NCBI GenBank assembly: GCA_964526565.1
Contig: CAZGMC010000144.1
Coordinates: 1-5,760, forward strand
Reading direction: 5' to 3'
Source: CAZGMC01 sp964526565
Lineage (GTDB): Bacteria > Pseudomonadota > Alphaproteobacteria > DSM-16000 > Inquilinaceae
DNA length: 5,760 bases
Part shown: piece after piece, positions 1 through 5,760 of the stretch
Layout: every line of letters starts with the position of its first letter
Position numbering within the stretch: position 1 is the stretch's first letter
Translations under genes and position numbers: made by a program
Notes under the pieces: model-generated
Seen by the model: the letters and a program-made list of their open reading frames with translations, nothing else
Database searches by the model: none
Told to the model about the DNA's origin: nothing

Positions 1-3000
1 CAGAGGTAGACGAGGCCGACCGGCTCCAGCCGCTCGGCGCGCACGTCGAACGAGGCGCGGACGCGGGCCGGCTCCTCCGCCAGCTCGCTTTCCAGGCGCT
101 GCAGGCGGGCCTGCCAGTGGCGGCGGTCGGCCAGCATCTGGCGGCGTTCGCCGTCGGCGATGCCGGGCAGGTCGAGCTGGCGGTCGTCGAAGTCGGCCTC
201 GGCCTTCTGGATGCGGGCGCGCTGCTGGTGCAGCAGGGCGGCCAGCGACCCTGCCTCCTCGTCGCCGCGGCTGGCCAGCTCGGCCCGCGCCGTGTCGATG
301 GCGGTGCGGGCGCGGGCGGTGAGCTCCGGCAGCAGGTCCTCGACGTCCTTCTGCAGAAAGCCGAGGGCGCGGGCGACCACGGCGGCGGTGGGGCGGCGGG
401 TGTCGGCCAGGGCCGTCTCCAGCTCGTCCAGCGTGGTGTCCTGGCCGGTGCGGCCGAGCGGGCGCAGCGGTTTGGTGCCGCGCCCGGCCTCGGTCCACAG
501 CGCCGTGACCGGCAGGCTCTCCTCGTGCAGGCGGGCGGCGGCGGGGCCGAACAGGGCGATCCGGCCGATCAGCACGACGCGCGGCTGGGCGCCGGGGCCG
601 ACGATGACGCAGGCGCGGTTGAGGCCGCTCTGGAAGCCCTGGCTGAGGAAGCGGCCGAGCAGGCGGCGGACCAGGCGGTGCTCCAGGTGGACCTGGACGA
701 CGCTGTCGGCGTCGCTGCCGTCGGGACAGATCGGCGACTCGAAGGCGATGCGGCGCACCGGCGCGGCGCGGCGCCAGTCGTTGACCCGCTCGCCACGGCG
801 GCGGCGGCGGGTGCGCAGGGCGTCGAAGGCGTCCTGCCAGGCGGCGTCGCCGGCGAAGGCCGGGTGCTGCGGGTCGAGCGCGAACGTCTCGGTCCGGTCG
901 ACCGGCTCGGCCCTGGCCTCGTCCAGGGGGAAGCGGGCGCGGTCCAGCGCGATGCCGATGACGTGGCGCAGGTCGTCGGGGTCGACGCCGACGCGCCGGC
1001 GCGCCCGGTCGAGCGAGCGGCGCAGGGTGTCGATCTCGGCCCTGACCCGGTCGAGGCGGCGGGTTTCGTGGTCGTCCATCTCGCGGCGGGCGAGGGCGGT
1101 GCGGTCGTCGTCCTGCGCGGTGTCGATGTCTGCGGCGAGGCGCTCCGCCTTCGCCCGGGTGATGCCGCCGGCGGCGAGGCGCCGCTCGATGCGTTCGGCG
1201 ATGACCTGCCCGGCCGAGCCGAGCTGGCGGTGGATGATCCCGGTCTTGCGGACCAAAGCCTCCAGGACGGCGTCCTCGGGCCGCTGGGCGTAGCGGAAAT
1301 AGCGGCAGAAGACCTGCTTCGCCGGCTGCAGCTTGCGGTCGATGCGGCCATTGCGCTGCTCCAGCCGGGCCGGGTTCCACGGCAGGTCGAAATGGACCAG
1401 GTCGTGGCAGCGGGTCTGCAGGTTGATGCCCTCGCGGGCGGCGTCGGTGCAGACCAGGATGCGCAGCGGCTCGACGGCCGGGTCGGCGTTGAAGGCGCGC
1501 TTGATGTCCTCGCGGCGGTCGGCCGGGGTGATGCCGCTGAACACGGCGATGCGGTCGTCGGCGCGGTCGGTGCGGGCGATCGCCTGGCGCAGGCGCTTCT
1601 CCAGCCAGCGGCGGGTGTCCTCGTACTCGGTGAAGACGATCAGGCGGCGGCCGGTCCAGGCGTCGCCGTCCAGCATGTGGGTGCCGATCCAGTCGACCAG
1701 CCAGCGCACCCGGGCATCGGGCCGGCCGGCGGCACCCTCGGCCACGGACAGCATGAGGTTGACCGTGTCCAGCTCGGCGCGCAGCGCCGCCCGGTCCAGG
1801 CGGACGGCATCCGGGCCGACGGCGTCCGGGCCGACGACGCCGAGCAGCGAGGCGTGCTCCGCCGCTGCCGCCTCGTCGGCGTCGAGCAGGGCCGCCAGGT
1901 CCTCCTCGCCGGCCTCGAGGGTGACGTCCTCCAGCCCGGCGCCGCTGCGGGCATAGGCCTCGGCGGCCTCGGCGACGCCCTCGCGGAAGCCGCCGGTCGA
2001 GTCGACCAGGCGCTCCAGCGTGCGGCGGTGCACCGCCAGGGTCTTGGCGAACGCCGCGACCGAGGACAGCAGCCGCTGCTGCAGGCCGGAGAACACCAGG
2101 CGGGCCTGCGCCACCTGATGGGCCGGCAGGCGGGCCAGGCGGCGCTCGCGCAGATCCTCGTAGTCCGCCAGCATGCGCGCCAGGGCCAGCTCCGGCGCGT
2201 CGTCCGGCAGGTTGTCCAGGACGATGCGCTCGACCTCGCGCTTCGGGAAGCTCTCGCCGAGCGCGCGCAGGTCCTCCTTGAGGCGGCGCACCATGACCGG
2301 GTCGAGGTCGGCCGGCCGCACCGCGACGCCGCGGGTGAAGCGCTGCGGGTCGAGCATTTCCAGCAGCGAGGAGAAGCTGTTGGAGTGGCCGTTGTGCGGC
2401 GTGGCGGTCAGGAACAGGCGGTGCTCGAAGCGGTGCGCCACGTCGCGGACGGCGCGGGTGAACTGGCTGTCGATGGCATAGCGGGTGCCGCTGGCCGGGG
2501 CGGCGTGGTGGGCCTCGTCCAGGATCAGCAGGGCGCGCGGGCGGAACTCGCCCAGGATGTCGCGCAGGCCGGCCAGGTAGGTCTCGTCGGTGAGCAGGCG
2601 GTGCGAGATGATGAACCGCGAGCCGGTCGCCCACGGGTTGACGCCGAAGCCGCGCAGGCGGCGCAGGTCGGCCAGGCGCTCGCGGTCGATGATCTGGAAC
2701 GTCAGGCCGAACCTGGCCTCCAGCTCGTCCTGCCATTGCAGGGTCATCGACGGCGGCGCGGCGACCACGACGAAGTCGATGCGCCGGCGCAGCAGCAGCT
2801 CGCGCATGACCAGCCCGGCCTCGATGGTCTTGCCGAGGCCGACGTCGTCGGCGATCAGCAGGTTGACGCGGGGCAGGCGCAGCGCCTTGTCGAGCGGGGC
2901 GAGCTGGTAGGCGTCGAGGCGGATGCCGGCGCGGAACGGGGCCTGGAACAGGGTCTTGTCGGCGGCGGTGGCGGTGCGCCACTTGAGCGTGCGCAGGAAG

Positions 3001-3284
3001 GCGGCGAACACCGCGGCGTCGTCGGTGCCGTCGCGACCGATCTGCGCCCACGGGTCGTCGTCGATCAGGCGCGGGGCGATCTCGGCGTCCCAGAGAATGC
3101 TGAGCGGCTCGCCCTGGGCGTCGTCGTCGATGCACGACAGGGCGATGACCGGGAGCTGGCGGTCGCCGTCCTCGACCGAGTCGACCAGCCAGCGGCGGGC
3201 GCGGACCGCGACGAACGCGCCGGGCTGCAGGACGGGCGACCACAGGGCTGCGGCCGTGGATCGCGCGGGCGATATCCTGTTCAC
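1..3284 (-). CDS. drmD: DISARM SNF2-like helicase DrmD (3' end just outside window)
   Basis: This is an ATP-dependent SF2 helicase/translocase of the SNF2/RapA type, and 1,094 residues are visible. Counting from GTG 3284: a beta-rich N-terminal segment (17-70, with CIDDDAQGEP); QAPFRAGIRLDAYQLAPL before the ATPase core (114-131); Walker A DDVGLGKT (146-153); DEAH box (256-259); motif III-like TATPHNG (293-299). The second RecA domain has IVFTEYEDT (549-557), CTDAAREGINLQ (612-623) and the arginine-finger motif QRNGRIDR (643-650). Likely coiled coils lie at about 710-765 and 985-1085. The reading stops at VGLVYL, and the next codon begins TG. From memory of the family, LLILDEAHHAAPASG, HRLFLTATPHNGHSNSFS and the VGLVYL ending match DrmD closely, and the length of about 1,100 residues fits. 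I translated most of the frame codon by codon and found no stop or frameshift. The start is uncertain: GTG 3284 has no Shine-Dalgarno sequence, and an in-frame GTG at 3404 is an alternative. Lone RapA-like helicases are the main other possibility, because the DISARM partners are not in view. Confidence 0.88.
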   Translation of the reverse strand, partial: MNRISPARSTAAALWSPVLQPGAFVAVRARRWLVDSVEDGDRQLPVIALSCIDDDAQGEPLSILWDAEIAPRLIDDDPWAQIGRDGTDDAAVFAAFLRTLKWRTATAADKTLFQAPFRAGIRLDAYQLAPLDKALRLPRVNLLIADDVGLGKTIEAGLVMRELLLRRRIDFVVVAAPPSMTLQWQDELEARFGLTFQIIDRERLADLRRLRGFGVNPWATGSRFIISHRLLTDETYLAGLRDILGEFRPRALLILDEAHHAAPASGTRYAIDSQFTRAVRDVAHRFEHRLFLTATPHNGHSNSFSSLLEMLDPQRFTRGVAVRPADLDPVMVRRLKEDLRALGESFPKREVERIVLDNLPDDAPELALARMLADYEDLRERRLARLPAHQVAQARLVFSGLQQRLLSSVAAFAKTLAVHRRTLERLVDSTGGFREGVAEAAEAYARSGAGLEDVTLEAGEEDLAALLDADEAAAAEHASLLGVVGPDAVGPDAVRLDRAALRAELDTVNLMLSVAEGAAGRPDARVRWLVDWIGTHMLDGDAWTGRRLIVFTEYEDTRRWLEKRLRQAIARTDRADDRIAVFSGITPADRREDIKRAFNADPAVEPLRILVCTDAAREGINLQTRCHDLVHFDLPWNPARLEQRNGRIDRKLQPAKQVFCRYFRYAQRPEDAVLEALVRKTGIIHRQLGSAGQVIAERIERRLAAGGITRAKAERLAADIDTAQDDDRTALARREMDDHETRRLDRVRAEIDTLRRSLDRARRRVGVDPDDLRHVIGIALDRARFPLDEARAEPVDRTETFALDPQHPAFAGDAAWQDAFDALRTRRRRRGERVNDWRRAAPVRRIAFESPICPDGSDADSVVQVHLEHRLVRRLLGRFLSQGFQSGLNRACVIVGPGAQPRVVLIGRIALFGPAAARLHEESLPVTALWTEAGRGTKPLRPLGRTGQDTTLDELETALADTRRPTAAVVARALGFLQKDVEDLLPELTARARTAIDTARAELASRGDEEAGSLAALLHQQRARIQKAEADFDDRQLDLPGIADGERRQMLADRRHWQARLQRLESELAEEPARVRASFDVRAERLEPVGLVYL
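1803..1832 (-). repeat. Two tandem 15-bp units encoding VGPDA in DrmD
   Basis: On the plus strand GACGGCATCCGGGCC (1803-1817) is followed directly by GACGGCGTCCGGGCC (1818-1832), with one base different. On the coding strand this gives VGPDAVGPDAV at residues 484-494 of the helicase. It lies in an acidic, Ala-rich insertion between the two RecA domains, where a length change should be tolerated. Confidence 0.8.
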
Positions 3285-3319
3285 GTTTGGCGATGCTGTG
3301 GGTATGTCGGTTTGGGAGA

Positions 3320-3332
3320 ACCCTATCAGGGT
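3320..3332. promoter_or_regulatory. Perfect 13-bp palindrome, possible operator
   Basis: ACCCTATCAGGGT has 5-base arms (ACCCT/AGGGT) around a 3-base centre. It lies 36-48 bases upstream of the drmD start and covers the candidate -10 box, where a repressor would be expected to bind. No regulator gene is visible in the window. Short palindromes also arise by chance, so the operator role is inferred. Confidence 0.3.
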
Positions 3333-3349
3333 GCCGCCATCGCCCTCAA
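3322..3349 (-). promoter_or_regulatory. Candidate sigma70-type promoter for drmD
   Basis: On the minus strand TTGAGG (3344-3349) is followed after 16 bases by GATAGG (3322-3327). These match the TTGACA and TATAAT consensus at 4 and 3 of 6 positions. Transcription would begin near 3315, giving a leader of about 30 bases before GTG 3284. The -10 element sits inside the 13-bp palindrome at 3320-3332. The match is weak and rests partly on position. Confidence 0.28.
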
Positions 3350-3478
3350 TGGCCCTGTCGTGCAGTCCGGCCGCAGCGTTCTCCTTTTCTGGCGAGTCCG
3401 GCACCCGTGCTGGGCATGGTCAGTGGCCGCCGGCTGCTCCGGGCCGTGTGCCGCGGCGATGCCGCCGTCCGGCAACGC

Positions 3479-3507
3479 TTGGCAGGGTCCTGCGGGTGGC
3501 TTATGGG
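3479..3507 (+). promoter_or_regulatory. Weak candidate promoter for the SGNH hydrolase gene
   Basis: TTGGCA (3479-3484) matches the -35 consensus at 5 of 6 positions. It is followed after 17 bases by TATGGG (3502-3507), of which only the first three bases match the -10 consensus. A transcript would start about 45 bases before ATG 3560. No better rightward promoter stands out in the gap. Confidence 0.22.
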
Positions 3508-3559
3508 AACCGGCTGCCGGCCGCACCGGGCGGCCGAGAGCAAGCTGCGAGTCCCTGTC

Positions 3560-4489
3560 ATGTCCAGTTGCCGTTCCGCTGTTCGCGCCCTGACGCTGGC
3601 GCTCGTGCTGCTCGCTGCGGCCGGGACGGGGCGGGCGGCGGCTGAAGGCGGCACCGGGCACACCGTGCTGGTGGTCGGGGACTCGCTGGCGCACGGGCTG
3701 GCGGCGGGGCTGGACATCGTGCTGGCGCCGGCGCCCGACGAGGTGCGCAACGCCGATGTCGACGCGCTGATCGACATCGGCATGGGCCTGATCCCACGCC
3801 GCGGCGACGATGTGGTGGCCATGCTGCAGCGGCGGCTGGCGCGGGGCGGGGCGCCGGACGTGATCGTCCTGCACCTGGGCACCAACGACGTGGGCATGCC
3901 GCTGGGCGGCGGGCCGTTCTACGGCGAGACGTGGCACGAACGCTATGCCGAGCGGCTGCGCACCCTGGTCGAGGCGGCCGCCGCGGCCGGCGTGCCCGTG
4001 GTCTGGGTCGAGGTGCCGGCGATCCACAACCGTCGCTTCTCGGACGCCATCGACGGCCACATCCGGCCGCGCCAGCAGGCGGTGCTCGCGGCTGCCGACA
4101 GCGGCGTCCTCTACGTTCCGACCCTGGCGGTGACGGCCGACGACACGGCCTACCAGGCCAGCCGCTTCGGCCGGCGGGCGCCGCGGTTCCGCTCGGGTGA
4201 CGGCATTCATTTCACCGGCTACGGCTATGCCTTCGTCGCCGACGGCTTGGTCGCGGCGATCGAGGCGGCCACCGGCCTGGCCCTCCGTCCGGCCCCGCCC
4301 GTGCCGGTGACCCCGGAGCCTGTGGGCCCGGGGCCTGTGGGCCCGGGGCCGGTGACCCCGGAGCCGATGACCGAGGCGGAGCCCGCTGCGGGCGGCACCC
4401 CGGCGGTGGACGGTGCGGAGCAGCCGGCGGCCGACGACCATGCCTCTACCGAAGGGGCCGCCGACGCGCCGGCCGGCACATCTCATTAG
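3560..4489 (+). CDS. Secreted SGNH/GDSL hydrolase, DUF459-like
   Basis: This 309-residue protein is probably a periplasmic or secreted esterase/acyl-hydrolase of the SGNH fold; its substrate cannot be told from sequence. Residues 1-28 form a signal peptide: Arg at 5 and 9, a hydrophobic core at 10-22, and AxA-type cleavage near GRAAA (24-28). Block I is VVGDSLAHGLA, with nucleophile Ser42. The oxyanion-hole block is HLGTND (105-110, Asn109). The C-terminal block is SGDGIHFT (212-219), giving Asp214 and His217, so the full Ser-Asn-Asp-His set is present. GDGIHFT and the VPVVWVEVP strand (145-153) resemble DUF459 proteins of alphaproteobacteria. After about residue 243 the chain becomes a Pro/Ala/Glu-rich, probably disordered tail with a five-residue repeat. 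I chose ATG 3560 because it places the signal peptide at the N-terminus. The frame is open upstream to 3287, with ATGs at 3418 and 3503, and no clear ribosome site supports any of them. Confidence 0.85.
   Translation: MSSCRSAVRALTLALVLLAAAGTGRAAAEGGTGHTVLVVGDSLAHGLAAGLDIVLAPAPDEVRNADVDALIDIGMGLIPRRGDDVVAMLQRRLARGGAPDVIVLHLGTNDVGMPLGGGPFYGETWHERYAERLRTLVEAAAAAGVPVVWVEVPAIHNRRFSDAIDGHIRPRQQAVLAAADSGVLYVPTLAVTADDTAYQASRFGRRAPRFRSGDGIHFTGYGYAFVADGLVAAIEAATGLALRPAPPVPVTPEPVGPGPVGPGPVTPEPMTEAEPAAGGTPAVDGAEQPAADDHASTEGAADAPAGTSH
4307..4366 (+). repeat. Four tandem 15-bp units encoding VTPEP/VGPGP
   Basis: Units at 4307, 4322, 4337 and 4352 encode VTPEP-VGPGP-VGPGP-VTPEP (residues 250-269 of the hydrolase). 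The two outer units are nearly identical to each other, as are the two inner ones, so the order is A-B-B-A. The length keeps the reading frame. This looks like slippage-prone expansion in a linker or tail region. Confidence 0.85.
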
Positions 4490-4548
4490 ACATCGTACTT
4501 TTTGTGGGGGCGGCCATTTCGGGCTGGTGCCGGGCCCCTGTGTCGCCA

Positions 4549-4569
4549 ACGTTGCCGTTTTATGAACGT
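4549..4569. promoter_or_regulatory. Inverted repeat with T-N11-A spacing, upstream of the TSUP gene
   Basis: ACGTT (4549-4553) and AACGT (4565-4569) flank 11 bases, which fits the loose T-N11-A pattern of LysR-type regulator boxes. It lies 33-53 bases before ATG 4602. The rest of the 4490-4601 gap shows a GC-rich stretch of weak dyad symmetry at about 4506-4539 and no clear T-tract terminator. The arms are short, so this may be chance. Confidence 0.18.
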
Positions 4570-4601
4570 CTGGTGACGCTGGAAAGTGACGACGAAAAGT
4601 C

Positions 4602-5651
4602 ATGCCGATGATCGATCGACTGAAGTCCGGAGCGGCCACGATCGTTCCGGGCGGGCACGCTTCCACCTGGGGTCATCGCACGAACTCCAGGCGCGAGGCG
4701 ATCAGTCTGCGGACGGCCGAGGCGGTTCCGGTCGAACGCCATCGGGCCGGGGCCGGGAGGCGGCCGGCCGCCGTGCCGGAGCACGTTGCCCTGACGGTCC
4801 GCTATGCCTGGATGGGCATGCTGGGGCTGGCTGCGGTGATGCTGACGGTGACAGCCTTCGGCGATGTCGCCCTGGCCGGGGGCGACGCGAGCCATGCCGT
4901 CGTGTTCCTTGCTCTCGCGGCGGTCGCGTTCTTCGGGGAGTACATCGACTCGTCGCTGGGCATGGGCTACGGGACGGTGCTGACGCCGGTGCTGCTGATC
5001 CTCGGCTATTCGCCGCTGGAGGTGGTGCCGTGCCTGCTGCTGTCGGAGACGCTGTCGGGCCTGTTCGGCGGGCTGCTGCACCACCGGCTCGGCAATGTCG
5101 ACCTGCGCTGGGGCACCCATGCCAACGCGACCACGCTGGTCCTGGTTGGGCTGTCGGTGGTCGGGGCGGCCGGAGCCGTGATGGTGGCGGTGCAGCTGCC
5201 GCCGTTCTGGGTGAAGCTGTACGTCGGCACGATGATCGTCGCCGTCAGCCTGTTCCTGCTGCTGGGCCGGCGGGCGCTGCGAGCCTATTCGTGGCGCCGG
5301 ATCCTGCCGCTGGGCGTCGTCGCGGCGTTCAACAAGGGCATTTCCGGCGGCGGCTACGGGCCGCTGGTCACCGGCGGGCAGGTGCTGCTCGGCGTCGACG
5401 AGAAGAGCGCCATCGGCACGACGACCGTGTCCGAAGGGCTGGTGTCGCTGGTGGCCCTGATGCTCTACCTGATCCTGCAGCAGGGCGCCTTCGACTGGAG
5501 CCTGGGTGTGCCGCTGATCGTCGGTGCCATGCTGTCGGTACCGGCGGCGACGTGGACGGTGCGCATCCTGCCGCCGGAGACGTTCCGCCCGATGATGGGC
5601 TGGGCGACGCTGTTCCTGGGCACGCTCCTGCTCGTCAAGCTGTTCGTGTGA
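4602..5651 (+). CDS. TauE/SafE (TSUP) family membrane transporter
   Basis: This is an inner-membrane permease of the sulfite exporter TauE/SafE family, whose members move small anions such as sulfite or organosulfonates. The substrate here is unknown. The 349 residues contain eight or nine likely membrane segments (about 70-92, 98-118, 126-146, 177-199, 205-222, 234-250, 277-293, 301-317, 332-348). The two-fold internal repeat of the family is visible: SLGMGYGTVLTP (118-129) in the first half and ISGGGYGPLVTGGQ (247-260) in the second. LLHHRLGNVDL (158-168) is also typical. The basic, hydrophilic stretch of about 67 residues before the first membrane segment is unusual. In it third codon positions are less GC-rich than later in the gene, so the true start may be GTG 4773 (GGGAGG 12 bases upstream, giving 292 residues) or ATG 4812. 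The gene follows the hydrolase by 112 bases on the same strand, and co-transcription is possible but not shown. No sulfur-metabolism gene is visible nearby. Confidence 0.87.
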   Translation: MPMIDRLKSGAATIVPGGHASTWGHRTNSRREAISLRTAEAVPVERHRAGAGRRPAAVPEHVALTVRYAWMGMLGLAAVMLTVTAFGDVALAGGDASHAVVFLALAAVAFFGEYIDSSLGMGYGTVLTPVLLILGYSPLEVVPCLLLSETLSGLFGGLLHHRLGNVDLRWGTHANATTLVLVGLSVVGAAGAVMVAVQLPPFWVKLYVGTMIVAVSLFLLLGRRALRAYSWRRILPLGVVAAFNKGISGGGYGPLVTGGQVLLGVDEKSAIGTTTVSEGLVSLVALMLYLILQQGAFDWSLGVPLIVGAMLSVPAATWTVRILPPETFRPMMGWATLFLGTLLLVKLFV

Positions 5652-5660
5652 CGAAGCGGC

Positions 5661-5687
5661 CGGGCGGCGGTTCAAGCCCGCCGTCCG
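5661..5687 (+). terminator. GC-rich hairpin after the TSUP gene, probable terminator
   Basis: CGGGCGGCGG (5661-5670) pairs with CCGCCGTCCG (5678-5687) through 10 base pairs, one of them G-U, around a 7-base loop. It begins 10 bases after the TGA stop. No T-run follows, so it is not a textbook intrinsic terminator, but position and stability fit a transcript end. Confidence 0.5.
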
Positions 5688-5708
5688 CTCGTCAGGTCCT
5701 GACGGACG
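5682..5708. repeat. Compound palindrome overlapping the terminator hairpin
   Basis: GTCAGG (5691-5696) and CCTGAC (5698-5703) form a perfect inner stem around a single T. CGTCC (5682-5686) and GGACG (5704-5708) extend it outward past a 4-base bulge. Its left arm is shared with the preceding hairpin, so the two structures exclude each other in RNA. It could be a second part of the terminator or a protein-binding site for the downstream promoter. Confidence 0.45.
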
Positions 5709-5728
5709 CGTTCGGCTGGCCAGGACCC

Positions 5729-5757
5729 TTGACGGGGTGCAGGACATCGCGAATAAG
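5729..5757 (+). promoter_or_regulatory. Sigma70-like promoter for a gene beyond the right edge
   Basis: TTGACG (5729-5734, 5 of 6 to consensus) is followed after 17 bases by AATAAG (5752-5757, 4 of 6). This is the best promoter match in the window, and the AT-rich -10 stands out in GC-rich surroundings. It faces away from the TSUP gene, so it should drive the next rightward gene or RNA, which is not in view. Confidence 0.45.
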
Positions 5758-5760
5758 GCG

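Noticed and set aside
569..1351. Minus-strand frame of 260 codons inside drmD in another frame
   Set aside because: Ser/Ala/Arg/Pro-rich shadow frame with no motifs; it overlaps the confirmed helicase frame completely.
3374..3384. AAGGAG on the minus strand as a ribosome site for drmD
   Set aside because: No ATG, GTG or TTG follows within 5-12 bases in any frame, and the nearest in-frame start is about 100 bases away.
117..3593. Stop-free plus-strand frame of about 1,158 codons opposite drmD
   Set aside because: Its codons are exactly aligned with the helicase codons on the other strand, and it stays open simply because the helicase there uses no TTA, CTA or TCA codons. The translation is low-complexity (Ala, Gly, Val, Asp, Gln, Arg) and shows no recognisable domain, while the minus strand carries every SF2 motif in order.
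4506..4540. Possible intrinsic terminator after the hydrolase gene
   Set aside because: The GGGG/CCCC arms pair only with bulges around a long loop, and no T-run follows, so I could not support a terminator call.
3326..4666. Minus-strand frame of 446 codons across the hydrolase gene
   Set aside because: The translation is Arg/His/Pro-rich with no domain. The plus strand here has a signal peptide and complete SGNH catalytic blocks.
4560..5747. Minus-strand frame of 395 codons across the permease gene
   Set aside because: The translation is rich in Gln, Arg, His and Pro, as expected for the antisense of hydrophobic membrane-protein codons. The plus strand gives a well-formed TSUP protein.
1..5760. 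CRISPR array, tRNA/rRNA genes, insertion sequences, attachment sites
   Set aside because: I saw no regularly spaced repeats, no tRNA-like cloverleaf, no transposase or integrase motif and no long terminal inverted repeats. The only tandem repeats are the short in-frame ones listed.

Overview
The window is very GC-rich, and nearly every codon in its real reading frames ends in G or C. Together with the gene families present, this suggests a high-GC proteobacterium, most likely an alphaproteobacterium of the Rhodospirillales/Rhizobiales type. That placement is an inference; no rRNA or other phylogenetic marker is visible.

Layout. (1) Positions 1-3284, minus strand: one continuous frame of 1,094 visible codons that runs off the left edge. 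It encodes a SNF2/RapA-type superfamily 2 helicase with the features of DrmD, the SNF2-like helicase of class 1 DISARM anti-phage systems. The reading ends in VGLVYL plus two bases of the next codon, so probably only the last few residues are missing. The plus strand opposite this gene carries a stop-free frame of more than 1,100 codons. I regard that as an artefact of high GC, not a gene. (2) Positions 3285-3559: a 275-bp divergent intergenic region holding a perfect 13-bp palindrome. The palindrome overlaps the best candidate -10 box for drmD. (3) Positions 3560-4489, plus strand: a secreted SGNH/GDSL-type hydrolase (DUF459-like) with a signal peptide and a Pro-rich repetitive tail. (4) Positions 4602-5651, plus strand: a TauE/SafE (TSUP) family membrane transporter. 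(5) Positions 5652-5760: a GC-rich hairpin, a second compound palindrome, and a good sigma70-like promoter pointing rightward to a gene beyond the edge.

How they fit together. The helicase would be the first gene of a leftward DISARM operon. In class 1 systems drmD is followed by the adenine methylase drmMI and then drmA, drmB and drmC, all of which would lie left of this window. The two rightward genes are ordinary chromosomal functions with no evident link to defence. The intergenic gap at 3285-3559 may therefore be close to the boundary of a defence island. DISARM is a described system, so the helicase is not itself novel. The least explained local feature is the possible operator at its promoter.
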